Source of the DNA: Conchocele bisecta
Taxonomy: Eukaryota; Mollusca; Bivalvia; Lucinida; Thyasiridae
Assembly: GCA_029237695.1 (NCBI GenBank)
Contig: CM055278.1
Coordinates: forward strand, 72,097,188-72,161,187
Direction: 5' to 3'
Length of the DNA: 64,000 bases
Both the position numbers and the translations under genes were made by a program. This document shows positions 33,616 through 45,500 of this stretch, piece by piece. A model generated the notes under the pieces. It had not been told where the DNA came from, ran no database searches, and saw nothing but the letters and a program-made list of their open reading frames with translations. The first letter of the stretch is position 1. Each line of letters starts with the position of its first letter.

Positions 33616-34019
33616 AGCACACCTGTGAAGTGTGATCCTGCTTTACACTGTTCGTCATTCGGTTTGTGAAACGACCATCGCATAATGAACTAGATGGTCG
33701 GTGAATCCGACAAATGCTCCCCGATGACACTTGGATTGAAGTCCTTGACTCTGCGTATTGGTGTAGTATGCTTATTAATCACAATAAATGGTGATAAATG
33801 TGTATATAAAGTATCAAGTTGATATCGCAAGCGGTCACAGAGACATATATATAAAGCAATTTGAAGAACTTTAACGTAAATCTTAAACAAAAAGTTTAAA
33901 GTCATTTTACATTGAGCCTGTGCTTCTGTGCAGCATGGTTATGGTATACAATGAACATATGGATTGTGATTAATGTGTATATGAAGTTTCAAGTTGATAT
34001 TCCAAGCAATCACAGAGAT

Positions 34020-34520
34020 ATAGCAATTTGAACAAGAGTGCCGAAGGTCACAATATACGCCAGTCGAGGCAAGGCCAGTCAACAAGGGGAGATATCAATA
34101 GGCTTCTTCGTCTTACCGTGAGAAACATGTATACCGAATTGGGTTATGATCGGTTAAGTAGAACTTGAGTTATAGCGTGGAAAAGGATACAGAGTGCGAA
34201 CATTAAAAATGACTGCCAAGGGGAGATAAGTATCGGACATTTTTAACATCAATAGGCTTCTTTGTCTTGCCATGATAAACATGTATACCGAATTTGGTTT
34301 CGATCGGTGAAGTAGAACTTGAGTTCTTGCGTGGACAAGGATACAGAGTGCGAAAATAAAAATGGCCGCCAAGGGGAGATAAGTCAGGATTTTTTTCAAA
34401 ATCAATACGCTTCTTCATCTTGCCGTGATAAACATGTAAACTATACCGAATTTGGTTAAATTCCGTTATGTAGTACTCTAGTTATTGCGTGGACAAACTG
34501 TGCCCGCCCGCCCGCCCGTA
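34020..34520. repeat. Tandem array of about three 140-155-bp units with a CCCG tail
   Basis: Each unit has CAATASGCTTCTTYRTCTTR, AACATGTATACCGAATT, GATCGGT...AAGTAGAACTTGAG and GGACAAGGATACAGAGTGCG; the last ends in (CCCG)4. It appears related in type to family K, with its variable tail. Confidence 0.8.
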
Positions 34521-34749
34521 CAAGATGAATACATAATACGTCCCATTTTTTCAAACGGGCGTATACAAACTTCAACGTAAAACTCGGACGGCGGACGGCG
34601 GACAAAGCGGTAACTATATGCTCCACCGAACATTTGTTTTCGGTGAGCATAACAATGCAGATTGCCGCCACACTCTGACAGTGTTTAGTTTGATCAGGAG
34701 CTACACCGTTACCGCCTATGCCACCAAACACGACACGGTTGCATTCGCA

Positions 34750-35195
34750 GATGTGGCTGTGACTGGACAAATGGGGTATGTTTGTTTTGTGATCAGTGTA
34801 GATCATGATCAGTATAGATCAAGATTCAACTACCAGTTTGAAATACCGGGTTTATTTCCCCGAGACATCTGGAAATCCGATAAAGAAACGAGTGCTCCGC
34901 ACTCGTTTCTTTGTCGGATTTACAGATGTCAATGGTAGTGGACTAGATTACATTCTTACAGTAGCGCATGAACTGTTTCTTCGCCGCAAATGACGTCAAA
35001 ACGTGACGTCAATTCCGTCTCGCGAACGTCTAGGAGGAGATATTTCTTTCAAGAATATCCTACCTGAATCACGGTAAATCACTGGGTAGCATGTAGTATA
35101 GATCGCTATTAGACTTCAGGAGTGTGCTATCTGATCACGATCTACTCTGGTCACATATCCCATAAGCCTCATTTATTCGGACACAGCCAGATATC
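34750..35195. repeat. Family C element split by a hairpin-bearing insert
   Basis: The left C end (GTGGCTGTGACTGGACAAAT) at 34755 and the right C end (CCTCATTTATTCGGACACAGCC) at 35190 are separated by about 265 foreign bases. These include a hairpin at about 34855-34931 (GAAACGAGTGCTCCGCACTCGTTTC centre). Confidence 0.75.
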
Positions 35196-35434
35196 AGAAT
35201 GCACATCTGCGTATTGTGACCATATGGTTTACACTGTTTGCAATTCAGGTTGTGAAAGGACACCGAGTCTAAGGACACCGAGCCCGGCCACAATGTGGCG
35301 GTGTGCAGTCTGATTAGGAGCGAAACTGGTACATATACCAAAACAGTATCTTCAACATAACACCACTCAATTGCACCCACAAGTATGCCGACCGTTACTC
35401 TATACCACTGTGTGCGGTCATCGTGCCAAGACGT

Positions 35435-35560
35435 CAACGTTCATGAACATCTATAGGTAGATTTCATCTCGCAATCAAGCTGCATGCTTTCAAGCACTAT
35501 ATTTAAGTATTTAGAAATAATAAAATTGACAAATATTGGCGACATTAAAGCAGGCGGTGA
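35435..35560. repeat. Family B, partial
   Basis: CAACGTTCATGAACATCTAT, AAGCACTATATTTAAGTATT and ATTGGCGACATTAAAGCAGGCGG follow the family order. Confidence 0.6.
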
Positions 35561-35669
35561 TGCACATATAGCAAAACCGCATATTCCACATAACGTCACA
35601 CAATTACACTCACAATTATGACTACTGATACACTAAATTAATTACCGTCACCTTAGAATGTCATCATGG

Positions 35670-35930
35670 TTCAGAGGCCCGTTTCACTAAACTTCGTACG
35701 ACTAAAATGTTCGTAAGTGCAAAATGATGATAGGCTGTACATTCCACATTAACAACGCTTTATTGTAAGCAATTAATATTGGATTTACATTTATTGAGCA
35801 TAGGCTGCATATGCAGCCTATGCTCAATAAATGTAAATCCATCAATTGAAATTTCCAGACGATCCTAAATTTCCACTTACGAACATTTTAGTCATACGAA
35901 GTTTAGTGAAACGGCCACAAGGTTATTAAT
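35670..35930. repeat. Family D element, best-preserved copy
   Basis: CCCGTTTCACTAAACTTCGT / ACGAAGTTTAGTGAAACGG ends. The central palindrome is TTTATTGAGCATAGGCTGCA against TGCAGCCTATGCTCAATAAA. Confidence 0.9.
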
Positions 35931-35984
35931 GTTAATAGTTCCCAATTTAGTTAACTTGTGACATGGACTCAATTCAGTATGGTT

Positions 35985-36315
35985 AATATGTCATGTGACA
36001 ATAATTTAATTTCTATTCACGGTCGGTGCATAACGCAGATGGATGTGTATATAATTCAACCAGTGTTTACGTGTCATATTGAAATTAATTGAAAACTTTC
36101 ATTTCATGGTAGGTGCATAAAACAGATGGGAGTGCATATTAACTCCATTCAGCGTTTATATGTCATGTGGAAATTACTTAATTCATATTCACGCTTGGTG
36201 CATAACACAGATGTGTGTGTACATGTATATTGACTTCAATCATGTTTTACACGTCATACATGTATATATGGAAATTAATTGAAAACGTTCATGTCGTAGT
36301 AAGGCACATGGTAGA
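35985..36315. repeat. Degenerate tandem array, unit about 85 bp
   Basis: Four units with the order GTCATRTGRAAATTAATT, GGTGCATAAMRCAGATG, TCAAYCAGTGTTTAC-like blocks. Confidence 0.7.
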
Positions 36316-36830
36316 TGCACGTTTTCCGTTTTATAGGCAACACATTGCACTATATCGCTACATAACGCTCAACGGTAAAAAATAAGTTTACATTTCGCGC
36401 ACTAAAATATAGAAAAAAACCTGCAGGGCGTTGACGTTCATGCTTCGCTATATTTTTCTTGAGAGACAATTCTACAATATGATACAAAAGTATTACCGTA
36501 AACTTACATAATAAAGTGTATATTAGCAAAATTCTTAGGTCACTCTCCACGAAGGATAAAGTAAACAGAAAACGCTTACAACGCACATTTGGAAAGACTA
36601 CTCCGTCATGACGCTTATGTAATGTAATGTAATAACAGTTACATGTATGTACTCAGTACTAAATCATAAGATGCACGCTGTTTTTACATCTGTGTAATTA
36701 ATCGGATTAGAAGGGTACTTGATATTCACGTAACCTTTTCAGTATAGAACATTCACCTTCAGAGTATAATACAGTTTACCTGGCAACAAAATTACATCAT
36801 AGTGCGTTGATAAAAGTACTCGGCTCAAAT
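36316..36830. other. No recognised feature
   Basis: Intron 4; nothing recognised. Confidence 0.35.
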
Positions 36831-36834
36831 AATC

Positions 36835-37075
36835 AAGGTGCATGATCACGTGGTTACAACAACAACAACGTCGTTCACTCCAAAGTAAGTATTATTTTAT
36901 ATTTTCTTTAATATGCAACGGATTTTGATGAAATATGGCGCGGCAAACGCGTCTTCATGACCTGCATTTGGTGGTCCATGGAGTTCGGCACAGACTTGTG
37001 TCGTTATTGCGAAGAATCGATTTGGTGTTGTTGTTAGTATCACGTGATCATACACCTTGGTAATAGTACTGATTT
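36835..37075. repeat. Family H, internally deleted
   Basis: Both ends are present (GGTGCATGATCACGTGGTTA; GTATCACGTGATCATACACC), but the right half of the palindrome is mostly missing after TTGCGAAGAATCGATTT. Confidence 0.8.
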
Positions 37076-37129
37076 CATAAAATCTGTTTCATCATACGGC
37101 ATGGTATTGGTTGTGAAAAAGTGGCCTAT

Positions 37130-37580
37130 GTGACGTGTGCAATCATCGTAGTCCCTGATCAGTCTGCGCATCCGCATCCGCGCAGCCTGATCAGGGGCTA
37201 CGCTGCTCGCCATTTAGTTAATCTAGCGACAGTACATTTCAATAAATAACAGCTGTTCGAATAGTCGGTTGACGGTATATGCAATGTGCATGGTGATGAG
37301 GACACACGCATGCCACAGACGCAATGTGTATTTAGTCTCGAACTATGTGTGTAAATAATTCCACAACGGAAGCGGTGTCGCTCCTGCCGAGGCATTTGAC
37401 CGTAACATGAGCATGGGCATGTGCTAAAGTAAGCATCACACAAACCAACAAAGAAGTTCATGTTTAAAATACGAAAAATGTCAAGGTTGAATAAACTTGT
37501 TGACATAAAACATGGCTAAGTGTTTCCACAACCATGTGAAGGTCAAAATGGCCAAGGTCGTGTTACTGGTGGCATGTGAC
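37130..37580. repeat. Family C fragment, then one family Q unit
   Basis: 37130-37210 is a C interior piece. 37365-37440 and 37500-37580 match the array at 54650-55400 (GGAAGCGGTGTCGCTCCTGC, CCGAGGCATTTGACCGTAAC, CCACAACCATGTGAAGGTCA). Confidence 0.65.
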
Positions 37581-37589
37581 ATGTTACTT

Positions 37590-37770
37590 ACCAATATTTG
37601 TCCTTTTCTTTATTTGAAAATACTTGACATTAAGCAGTTTGATTCCCGGAGACTGGGCTGTGCTGCAGCTCAGGCTCGGACAATCAAGTCGCTTGATTGC
37701 GAGTTGACATTGCCAGTACATGTTCAGAACAGTTGATAATTTGGACACAATTAATGCAGGCGGTTGCGTA
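37590..37770. repeat. Family B, copy beginning at the core-side arm
   Basis: GGGCTGTGCTGCAGCTCAGG core and AATTAATGCAGGCGGTTGCG terminus. Confidence 0.7.
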
Positions 37771-37784
37771 ATATAATGATATCG

Positions 37785-38190
37785 TATTACACAACTGCCT
37801 GCGTTAATCTCGCCAATATGTCAAAGTTTCTGAACCTCAATTGGCAATATCAACTCTCAAACAAGCAGTTTGTACGGTTGTACCTGAGCTGTAGCACAGC
37901 TCAGGCTCAGCCAATTCAAATGGTTATATTCAAACACAATGTTCAAGTATTTTATAATAAACACATTTACAGAAGAACCTCACTTATCCGGACACCATTG
38001 GGACACTATTGTGTTTAATTTATATAGGTGTCACTGTAATTTATGTCAATGTCGTGCATGTTCATCATTGAAAATGAAAATTACAGTGTAACCTCTCACA
38101 ACCGGACACACTGGGGACCCCCAAGTGTGTCCGGTTTAGAGAGGTTCCACTGTACAACTATTGGCAAGATTAGCGCACGCGGTTATGTAA
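37785..38190. repeat. Family B element with two family A hairpins inserted in its right arm
   Basis: B starts at about 37790 (ACTGCCTGCGTTAATCTCGCC), reaches its core at 37885-37910, is interrupted at about 37971 by A copies 37971-38040 and 38082-38154, and resumes at 38155 (CAACTATTGGCAAGATTAGC) to its end at 38187. Confidence 0.8.
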
Positions 38191-38205
38191 TGACGTCGTC
38201 TTTAC

Positions 38206-38362
38206 CTTTATCTTCGAATTGTGGCATTGCCTTCGCCGCCTCCATAAGACTTGCTAGTCCAAAATCCGTGACCTTAAGCACCCAACGACTGTCAATAACA
38301 CAATTTCGCGATTTCAGGTTGCCATGACAACGGATTGCGCTATTGTGCATGAATCTGATTCC
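38206..38362 (-). CDS. Receptor guanylate cyclase, exon 4 (pseudo-catalytic loop and DFG region)
   Basis: Fifty-two codons plus one base (residues 86-137 and a split codon). It contains the pseudokinase catalytic loop as HGNLKSRN, where a true kinase has HRDLKxxN, followed by [10 protein letters not shown]. Replacement of the HRD aspartate by Asn with HG in front is the hallmark of guanylate-cyclase kinase-homology domains, which regulate and do not phosphorylate. The acceptor is ATTTCCAG and the donor AAAG|GTAAAG. A family B foldback ends about 18 bp downstream of the donor. Confidence 0.95.
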
Positions 38363-38639
38363 CTGGAAATAAGAGGTTTATTTAATTGCATGGGAAATTA
38401 AGGACAATTATTTCGGTTATGGAAAATAATTAATACAGCGAAATAGAACGGCGGATTTAGAATGTTCCATTACAACTGAACTAACATGTTTCAATGCAAC
38501 TCCATTAGCATGTTAGTTTTGTATTAATTCTGCATGATATACCGTGTGATGTACGGTATAGAACATGGTGGGTCGTTGAGGACGTTTCTTTTCTTCGTTT
38601 ATGTTATACATGTACCAGTGTGATGGATATTTTTGACAT

Positions 38640-38750
38640 ATACAGTGCAACCTCTCTACAACAGACACCCATGCGAAGGCAGTTATAGAGAGGTGACTGT
38701 TATAGAGAGGTTAAATATAGAGGCATTTACCAAATTCGACTGTACATGTA
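38640..38750. repeat. Family A, rearranged copy
   Basis: TACAGTGCAACCTCTCTACA followed by two inverse AGAGAGGT blocks. Confidence 0.65.
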
Positions 38751-38764
38751 CATGTAGTACTCAC

Positions 38765-39305
38765 TAATGTCTGTTTCACGAAACTGCCCAAATTGTACGG
38801 CCATATAAACAATTCAGAAACAATATTTTATAAAAGGAATATTTAAGAATGAGCCTTTGGTCAAATATTGATTTTATTGCGAAAAAACAATTTCCCCAAG
38901 TTAAATCCCCATAGACATCTTCACAGAGTGAAGATGTCTATGGGGATTTAACATGTGGAATTATTTTAGAATTTCAGAAATACTGGACCGATTTCAAAAT
39001 TTAACTTTTGTTTTCTTAGTTAGATCATTTCCAAGCTATCTAGCTAGGTTTCGGAGTAAACTTCCAAATCTTTTTGTGTTTTTTTTACTCCTATCACAAC
39101 TCCTCTCATTCTTTTTCCCCCATGTTAAATTCCCATAGAGAAATCAAGTTTTCGTAATAAATTCAATATTTGATCAAATCTCACGAAATAAAAAGAAGGC
39201 TCATTCTTAATTTTTTATAAAATTTAACGTTATCAAAAACGTTTTTGCATTGTCTAGTCTATATAGCCGTAAAATTTGGTCAGGTTTCGTGAAACAGACA
39301 GTAGA
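38765..39305. repeat. Family E foldback
   Basis: CTGTTTCACGAAACTGCCCA at the left, GTCAGGTTTCGTGAAACAGA at the right. The central pair is CATAGACATCTTCACAGAGTG / CACTCTGTGAAGATGTCTATG-like. Confidence 0.85.
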
Positions 39306-39495
39306 TCGAATTTCAATTTCGATCTATGCCAATAGAATACAAACTAACGTACATGTATTTATATCATGTTTAACTACAAGTATTTCAAAACGTCTTGTGA
39401 CACTACGTACTCAGAACAATAAATACAATATGAATGTAACCTGTCAGAAACTTGGACAACACATAGTAAATTTATATACATGTACGTGCACTTAC

Positions 39496-39567
39496 TTTTA
39501 CAAGGTCGGTTAGTAAAGACACTTTAAAATCCCAGTCAAGTTTAATGTCCGCATTATTTAAAACATC
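39496..39567 (-). CDS. Receptor guanylate cyclase, exon 3 (kinase-homology domain)
   Basis: Twenty-four codons (residues 62-85), DVLNNADIKLDWDFKVSLL followed by TDLVK. This is the alpha-D/alpha-E region, equivalent to the family's DIL-NDDIKLDW-FK-SLL-DL stretch. The acceptor is ATTTCAG, the donor AAA|GTAAGT, phase 0 at both ends. A GA-rich simple repeat (CT-rich on the coding strand) sits about 100 bp upstream at 39665-39872. Confidence 0.93.
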
Positions 39568-39664
39568 CTGAAATAGAAACAACGCAAATAGAATATAGAA
39601 CATAATATTAAATGCAAGTATGTATGCATTCAAATGTATCATCAGGAGAGATACATATACACAT

Positions 39665-39827
39665 AGAAAGAGAGAGAGAGAGAGAGAGTCTGAGAGAAAG
39701 CGAGAGAGAGAATGAGATATGCAGAGCGAGACATAGAGAGAGGGAGTGGTGGTGAGAGAAAGAGACATATAAAGATGGAGAGGGAGAGAGTGAGACCGAG
39801 AGGCTGATACCGAGAGAGAGACATAGT

Positions 39828-39869
<42 letters not shown>

Positions 39870-39872
39870 TAT
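39665..39872. repeat. GA-rich simple repeat
   Basis: AGAGAGAG runs with interruptions over about 200 bp. On the gene strand it is a CT-rich tract about 100 bp upstream of the exon 3 acceptor. Confidence 0.9.
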
Positions 39873-40605
39873 ATATGTGAGAAATTAAACCTTAAGACTA
39901 TGAAAATGATTTGACACCCTGATCGTGGCGCCCAGTTAACCAGTCGAACTATGATTTACGACATGCTGACTACAGTAATCTGTAAAATGGCGAACTACGT
40001 AGTCCCACATCAGACTGCGCAAATGCGCATTCTGATCTGGGGCTACGTTGGTCGCAAGCTGTTAAGGACCATTTCCCCAACCACTGACTCTTACGTGGAC
40101 ACGTGTACCAAGTAGAACATACACTTACGTTAAGTAATTACAGTAATTGGGTAATTATCCAGCTAAAATCTCGTCGGTAAATCTTTTGTGACAAAAATAG
40201 TGTTTGACATCAATGCGGTACATCATTATGGTAGAAGATGCATTATTTCTGGGATCGTTGAATGTATCAAAGGTTGCCTCATTGCACTATAACTGCGACG
40301 GATGAAGATTTATACATATACATGAACAAACCGTGGAACCACTGTATACTGTTAGCGTGAACCTATGAATTTATGATTTGACAGTCTCCTCCATTTATAT
40401 TAAAATACACATATTTGGGATATGTCCAACACATTTATATACACACTAACAAACTACCGACGTACACGTAGGCTAAATAACTCATAGTTTTGCATGCTGC
40501 CATTTTGATTTAAAACTCTCGTAATTAATTATTCTAGGAGAAGACATAATCAATTCAGATCATAAACATATAGTTTAAAGCTTATATTACGATGATGACC
40601 TTACA
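39873..40605. other. No recognised feature apart from a family C fragment near 39985-40080
   Basis: TAGTCCCACATCAGACTGCG ... GATCTGGGGCTACGTTGGTC resembles the C interior; the rest is unassigned. Confidence 0.4.
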
Positions 40606-40875
40606 TGTATACCACACCACATATGAGACACGCCATGCGAGTTTGTAGCTTCGGACATATGAGTAATTTCATGAAATACGTTTACAAGATTTACAATATT
40701 TTCCGTAAATGGTGTCAAAAGTTGACAAAATTGCCAGAGTACACGGGATTATATTCCACATGTACTCTCAAAGTTTGGTCAACATTTGGCTTTATTTATG
40801 AAACATATTGTACATTTTGTAAACGTATTTCATGAAATTACGCAGATGTCCGAAGCTACAAAATCACATGACGTG
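40606..40875. repeat. Family L foldback
   Basis: GAGACACGCCATGCGAGTTT at the left and AAATCACATGACGTGTCTC at the right. Inner arms GTAGCTTCGGACAT / ATGTCCGAAGCTAC and ATTTCATGAAATACGTTTAC / GTAAACGTATTTCATGAAAT. Confidence 0.85.
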
Positions 40876-41512
40876 TCTCAATTATTAGTCAATTTAATTT
40901 GTTGCCTATATATGCACAAGCTGATGTGGGTCTGCACTTCCAGCAAAGGCCATACACACCGTACCTATTTCTCAGATCAAAGTCACGTATATGACTTCGA
41001 GTCAAGTAATAACATTTATGTCGTTTGAACGTAGTGCCTTAGAAATCAATTATTTTTCTGTGGCGGTCGGCGGGACTACCTTATACAATGTTAAGAATAT
41101 TGATTGATGGTAACCCGCTTGGGCGTGTTCAATCGTGCGCGTTTTCGCACCAAGCGTGGTCACTAAGTGTGACCACTGGCGGAATCTTGTCATTCAAGTG
41201 TTGACCGACACTAGAGCGACACGTATTTTTGTCGCAATGGTAATATGGTAGGAATTAATTTAATTATGTAGTTATTTAGGACAGGTTATTGGATTGGATG
41301 TAAGAAATGCGTGTTTGTCAAATGTCGCGTCGCCTGCTTGTCTACAATACTATACACTGATGTCTTTTGCTTGATTAAATGCTAAATATAAGTGAGTGTT
41401 GCGTTTGTATAAGGTTGTTCCCGGGGGATTGCCAGAGAAATGGGACTTACGAGCCAGTTCAGCCTTTCCGATCAGTGTAAGCGAAACAATGACCTACATA
41501 GTTGGCATCGCT
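40876..41512. other. No recognised feature
   Basis: Intron 2; nothing recognised. Confidence 0.35.
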
Positions 41513-41563
41513 ATATCGATGGTCTAGTAACATAAGACCTTATGTTACTAGACCATCGATATG
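41513..41563. repeat. Hairpin directly before family K
   Basis: ATCGATGGTCTAGTAACATA pairs with its inverse TATGTTACTAGACCATCGAT across a six-base loop. Confidence 0.9.
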
Positions 41564-41835
41564 TAACAAGGGCATCGTTATCACTAACTAAGCTAATTCA
41601 CTCATTGGCAGCTTTGATAACAAAACAAAACACTTTAACGCATTGGCCTAACAAACAAGGTGAACAAAAACCCTCAGTGTCATTGTCCTTCGGCAGTCGG
41701 ACTTGGGTCGTATGCAAAACAAAGCACCATCCCTAGACACACGTTGTGGCCAAATATTATCAAAATCGGTGAAGCGGTTCATGAGTTCATGAAAAATAAT
41801 GGTGTTACTAACACACGTGCGTACGTACGTACAGC
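41564..41835. repeat. Family K repeat
   Basis: AACAAGGGCATCGTTATCAC ... TCGGTGAAGCGGTTCATGAG ... GTGTTACTAACACACGTGCG with a CGTA tail; matches 4570-4860. Confidence 0.75.
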
Positions 41836-41837
41836 AA

Positions 41838-42255
41838 GGTGCATGATCACGTGGTTACAACAACAAAAACGTCGCCCACTCCAAGGTAAGTACTATTTGA
41901 TATTTTCCTTAATATCAAACGGATTTTAATGACATATGGCGCAGCAAACGCGTCTTCATGAGATTAATGTAGTGGTCCAGGGAGTTTGGCACAGACTTAT
42001 GTCGTTTTTGCGAAGAATCGATTTCCGTGTCTCTCCGACACGGAAGTCGATTCTTCGCAGAAGTTTGTGCGCAAATACAAAGACCACCAAAATTCAGCTT
42101 AACAAGACGCGTTTGATGTGCCATATTTCATCAAAATCCGTTACGTAATAAGGACAATATAAAAGAATACGTACTTTCAATCGGATGGATTCTGGAAGTT
42201 TCAGTACTTGTTGTTGTTGTTGTTAGTACCACGTGATCATACACCTTGGTACATG
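41838..42255. repeat. Family H long palindromic element
   Basis: Left end AAGGTGCATGATCACGTGGT, right end ACCACGTGATCATACACCTT. The arms meet at CGTGTCTCTCCGACACGG. Confidence 0.9.
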
Positions 42256-42904
42256 GACTAACGCTATATCCACTCTTGTCTATCGGCGAGGGGATAATAC
42301 AAATACATAGCAAGCAAGAGGGGTGTGCTATTTGATCAGGACTTGCACTGCCAGCTGATGGTTAAACCTGATCGATAAGCGGTTGATAAGCTATTGACAA
42401 ATGAGAGGTGTTACTAACGCACGTGTGTATGTATATGGCAAGTCAAACGTACATTAATTCCCTAAAACATGATTTGGAGCTTAGTTTAAACAATAGTTAT
42501 TAAATAAGTTATAAGTCATGTAAAGAAACAATACATGGTATGATACAAACATTAAATAGTGTGTGGATTGGAAAACAAGCTTGAGAAAGCTCATATGAAT
42601 TCTTCTCCACTATGAGCATGAGTGCAATATACATGGCATTACTGTCATGCAGGTTATGACTAGTTAATTATCAATGGTGACTGAAATAACAATTGATCAT
42701 TTATATTTGAAATAGATGGTAATATGTGTAGATTGATGGTGGAATATGTATTTTACATCATTATTTATATAACTATAAGTTCAGTATTTCAGTACTAAAC
42801 AAGGGAGTACACACATACAAATGATCAATGTAATCGAAAGTATAACTATTGTATGGTGGTGACGAGGTAACTGTGGGGAGGGGGGATAAAGGGATGCACT
42901 AATT
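42256..42904. other. Unassigned, possibly LINE 3' untranslated region
   Basis: No family recognised. On the minus strand this directly follows the LINE coding remnant and could be its tail; I see no poly(A) or target duplication that fixes the end. Confidence 0.35.
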
Positions 42905-44823
42905 GCTGGCATGGTGGCTCGTACTGGACATCTGTCCACCTGTCTCCTCAATTGCCGAAACGCCTTGTAGCCACGATGAACTTCTGGACCTGCTGAAATA
43001 CCAAGCTATTTCCACCGAATGTCAAATGTTCATTGCCGCGGAGCAGTGTGTCTACTGTGGGAGGTCATGGAAGGTTGTTAATAGGTGTGTTTCGATGAAG
43101 TGTATATTTGTTGCAATACAAGAGAAGGTGGCTGACTGTTTCTATGGATCCGCATGTGCAGTGTGGGGTGTTAATAATATATCTCCTGTGAAGGTCGAAG
43201 TTGAGAGCGCTACATGAAAGACGAAGGCATGTATGAAGAATTTGTCCTGTCCTGTTTCCGACGTTAAAAAAGGGTGATGCTTTGACGGAATTGGCGTTTA
43301 TGTTTGCTTTGAAAGAAGACAGAGATTGAGAGTCCTTTATGTTCCGATTCAATGCATTCCAGTCACGAATGGTGGATGGTAAGTATGATTGGTTTTACTG
43401 TTGTGTGCGACAAGGTATGTGAGGTATGTCGTCATCATTTCTAAGATTGTAGCGAGGCTGCCTTTGAACTGGGATTAAATTTGCAAGATAAGATGGTGTA
43501 AGATTGTTTAATATCTTATATAAATGGACTAGTCTGTGTTTCCCACTTGAGTTCCTGCTAGAATCTGGCTATGTTACAAAGTTTGGTCGCGCCCGACACT
43601 ATTCTGGCAGCTTCAGTTTGCACAGCCTCCAGGTCATCCTTCATCTGGTACGAGGAATTATCCCAGACAACATCGCCATATTCAAGGAGAGGACGAATAA
43701 ACGAGAATTGCATACGTTCAAGTGAGGACCTTTTAAGACGAAATTTTAGAGATCTCAAAATGCCTATACGTTGCCATGCTTTGTTGATACACTGTGAGAT
43801 ATGAGAGTTCCATTTTCAGCCGTCAGATAATGTAAGTCCAAGATGTTTGTGTTCTTTGACAGGATCGAGTGAGGCATCATTCATGAGTAGAGAAGGATGG
43901 TGTGGTTTGTTGTATTTCCGGGAAAAAGTCATAGTTTCAGTTTGTGATGGATTGAAGTTTACGAGCCACTTCTGTGACCAATTGTGGATAGTGTTAATAT
44001 CGTTGTTTACAATAGTTGAAGAAAGGACAGGGTCATCGACGATAATGTAGAGACTGGTGTCGTCGGCGAAAAGACGATTGTTTGATTTAATTTCCTCAAC
44101 GATATCGTTTATGAAGATAAGAAAGAGAAGAGGACCAATAATAGAACCTTGAGGAACACCGGCATTCAATGAGGACCACTGCGAACTGGAATTGTTATAA
44201 ACTACCATTTGCTGTCGATTATATAAATAGGAAGATAACCATTTATGAAGAGGACCGTGAATACAAAGGAAAGACAGTTTGTATAGAAGACTGCGATACC
44301 AGACTCTGTCGAAAGCTTTAGAGATGTCACAAAAGACTGCTCTGACCTCCTTGCCGTTATCAAGTGCCTTACATATGTCGTTGTATACATAAGTAAGTTG
44401 GTTGATAGTCGAGTCGACTCTAATAAAGCCTGATTGGAAGGAAGTTAGCTTATTGTTGTTAATGAGAAAGTTGTACAGATACTTGTGGATGCAGCGCTCC
44501 ATCAACTTACCAATGCAGCTGAGAAGAAATATTGGTCGGTAGTTTTGTGGTTTTGATGGATCTGAATTTTTAAACATGGGTGTAACGTTGGCTAGCTTCC
44601 AAGAAGAGGGGAAATGAGACCTGCGGATCGATGTTGTAAAGTATGTAGAGAGGGGAATGGATAATACGTTTGCTGCTTCCCGTAGAAGTCTTGGGCTGAT
44701 AAGATCAGGACCACTAGCTTTGGATGGGTCAATTGCCTTTATTGCATTACAAACGTCGCTAGGAGAGATTGTGACTGATTGCAGGTTGAGAGGTTTCCGC
44801 TTGTAAATGTAGTGTGTGTTCAT
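42905..44823 (-). mobile_element. LINE fragment, jockey/CR1 group, reverse transcriptase and C-terminal region
   Basis: The longest open part, 44823-43816, encodes reverse transcriptase: KASGPDLISPRLL, NYRPIFLLSCIGKLMER, AVFCDISKAFDRVWY, NAGVPQGSIIGPLLFLIFIN and the catalytic FADDTSLY. A TGA after LTLSDG interrupts it, and the same frame then continues KWNSHISQCINKAWQRIG to IARF. A frameshift near 43560 and another near 43380 precede the C-terminal CTCGSIETVSHLLLYC motif. The endonuclease half is absent, so the copy is 5'-truncated as LINEs often are. It lies in intron 2 in the gene's own orientation. Confidence 0.9.
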
Positions 44824-45261
44824 TGTCGTCGATAGTCGACTTGGAGCTTAAACCATAGTTTAGGCTCCTCAAACCCGAGTTTGGGCTCACCAAATACACA
44901 GTAATTCACTAAATCCCAGTCTGTCTCATAAGCCCCATTTTTTGCTGTTATAACTGCATGTTATAACTGTATGTCCTTACTGCCGTGTTTCACCGATATT
45001 GATTTCGAAAATGACTTGTATTTTCCTCAAATGACGTCGAAAATTTACAAAACATTCAACGCTCGTGCGGAATGCATTTCTACACGAGTTTTGCATGTTT
45101 TTTCAACTTTCGACGTCATTGATGGAAAATATTGCTTTTTGTTCTAAATCAATATCGGCGAAAGAAAACGGCAATGCGATACGGGAGGTAATTACAGATT
45201 ATTTCGCTTACATGTTAAGAACTACGAGTTGATCGGTGGGATTGGGAAAAGCAATTAATTG
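44824..45261. repeat. Foldback at about 44990-45175
   Basis: TTTCACCGATATTGATTTCGAAA pairs loosely with CTAAATCAATATCGGCGAAA, and AATGACGTCGAAAATT-type arms lie inside. No host feature. Confidence 0.65.
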
Positions 45262-45500
45262 TGATTGTGACTGGAGAAACGGGGCTTATGGGTTTTTGCA
45301 GCCATTGTAGATCCACATCAGCCTGTGCATCCGCACAGTCGGATCAGGATCTGCACTGTTCGACATTCCATTAATAAACACCCGTCATGCCTCTAAAACA
45401 CAAGCGATATAGATCGTTCATAGACTAATGGCGCGTGATATTTGATCATGAACAACACTGGTAATACATTTCATAAGCCCCATGTCTGTAGTCATAGGCA
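45262..45500. repeat. Family C element
   Basis: TGTGACTGGAGAAACGGGGC at the left, CATAAGCCCCATGTCTGTAG at the right. Confidence 0.8.

Noticed and set aside
39472..39824. Ser/Leu-rich open frames on the minus strand
   Set aside because: Translation of the GA/CT simple repeat; only 39496-39567 is exon.
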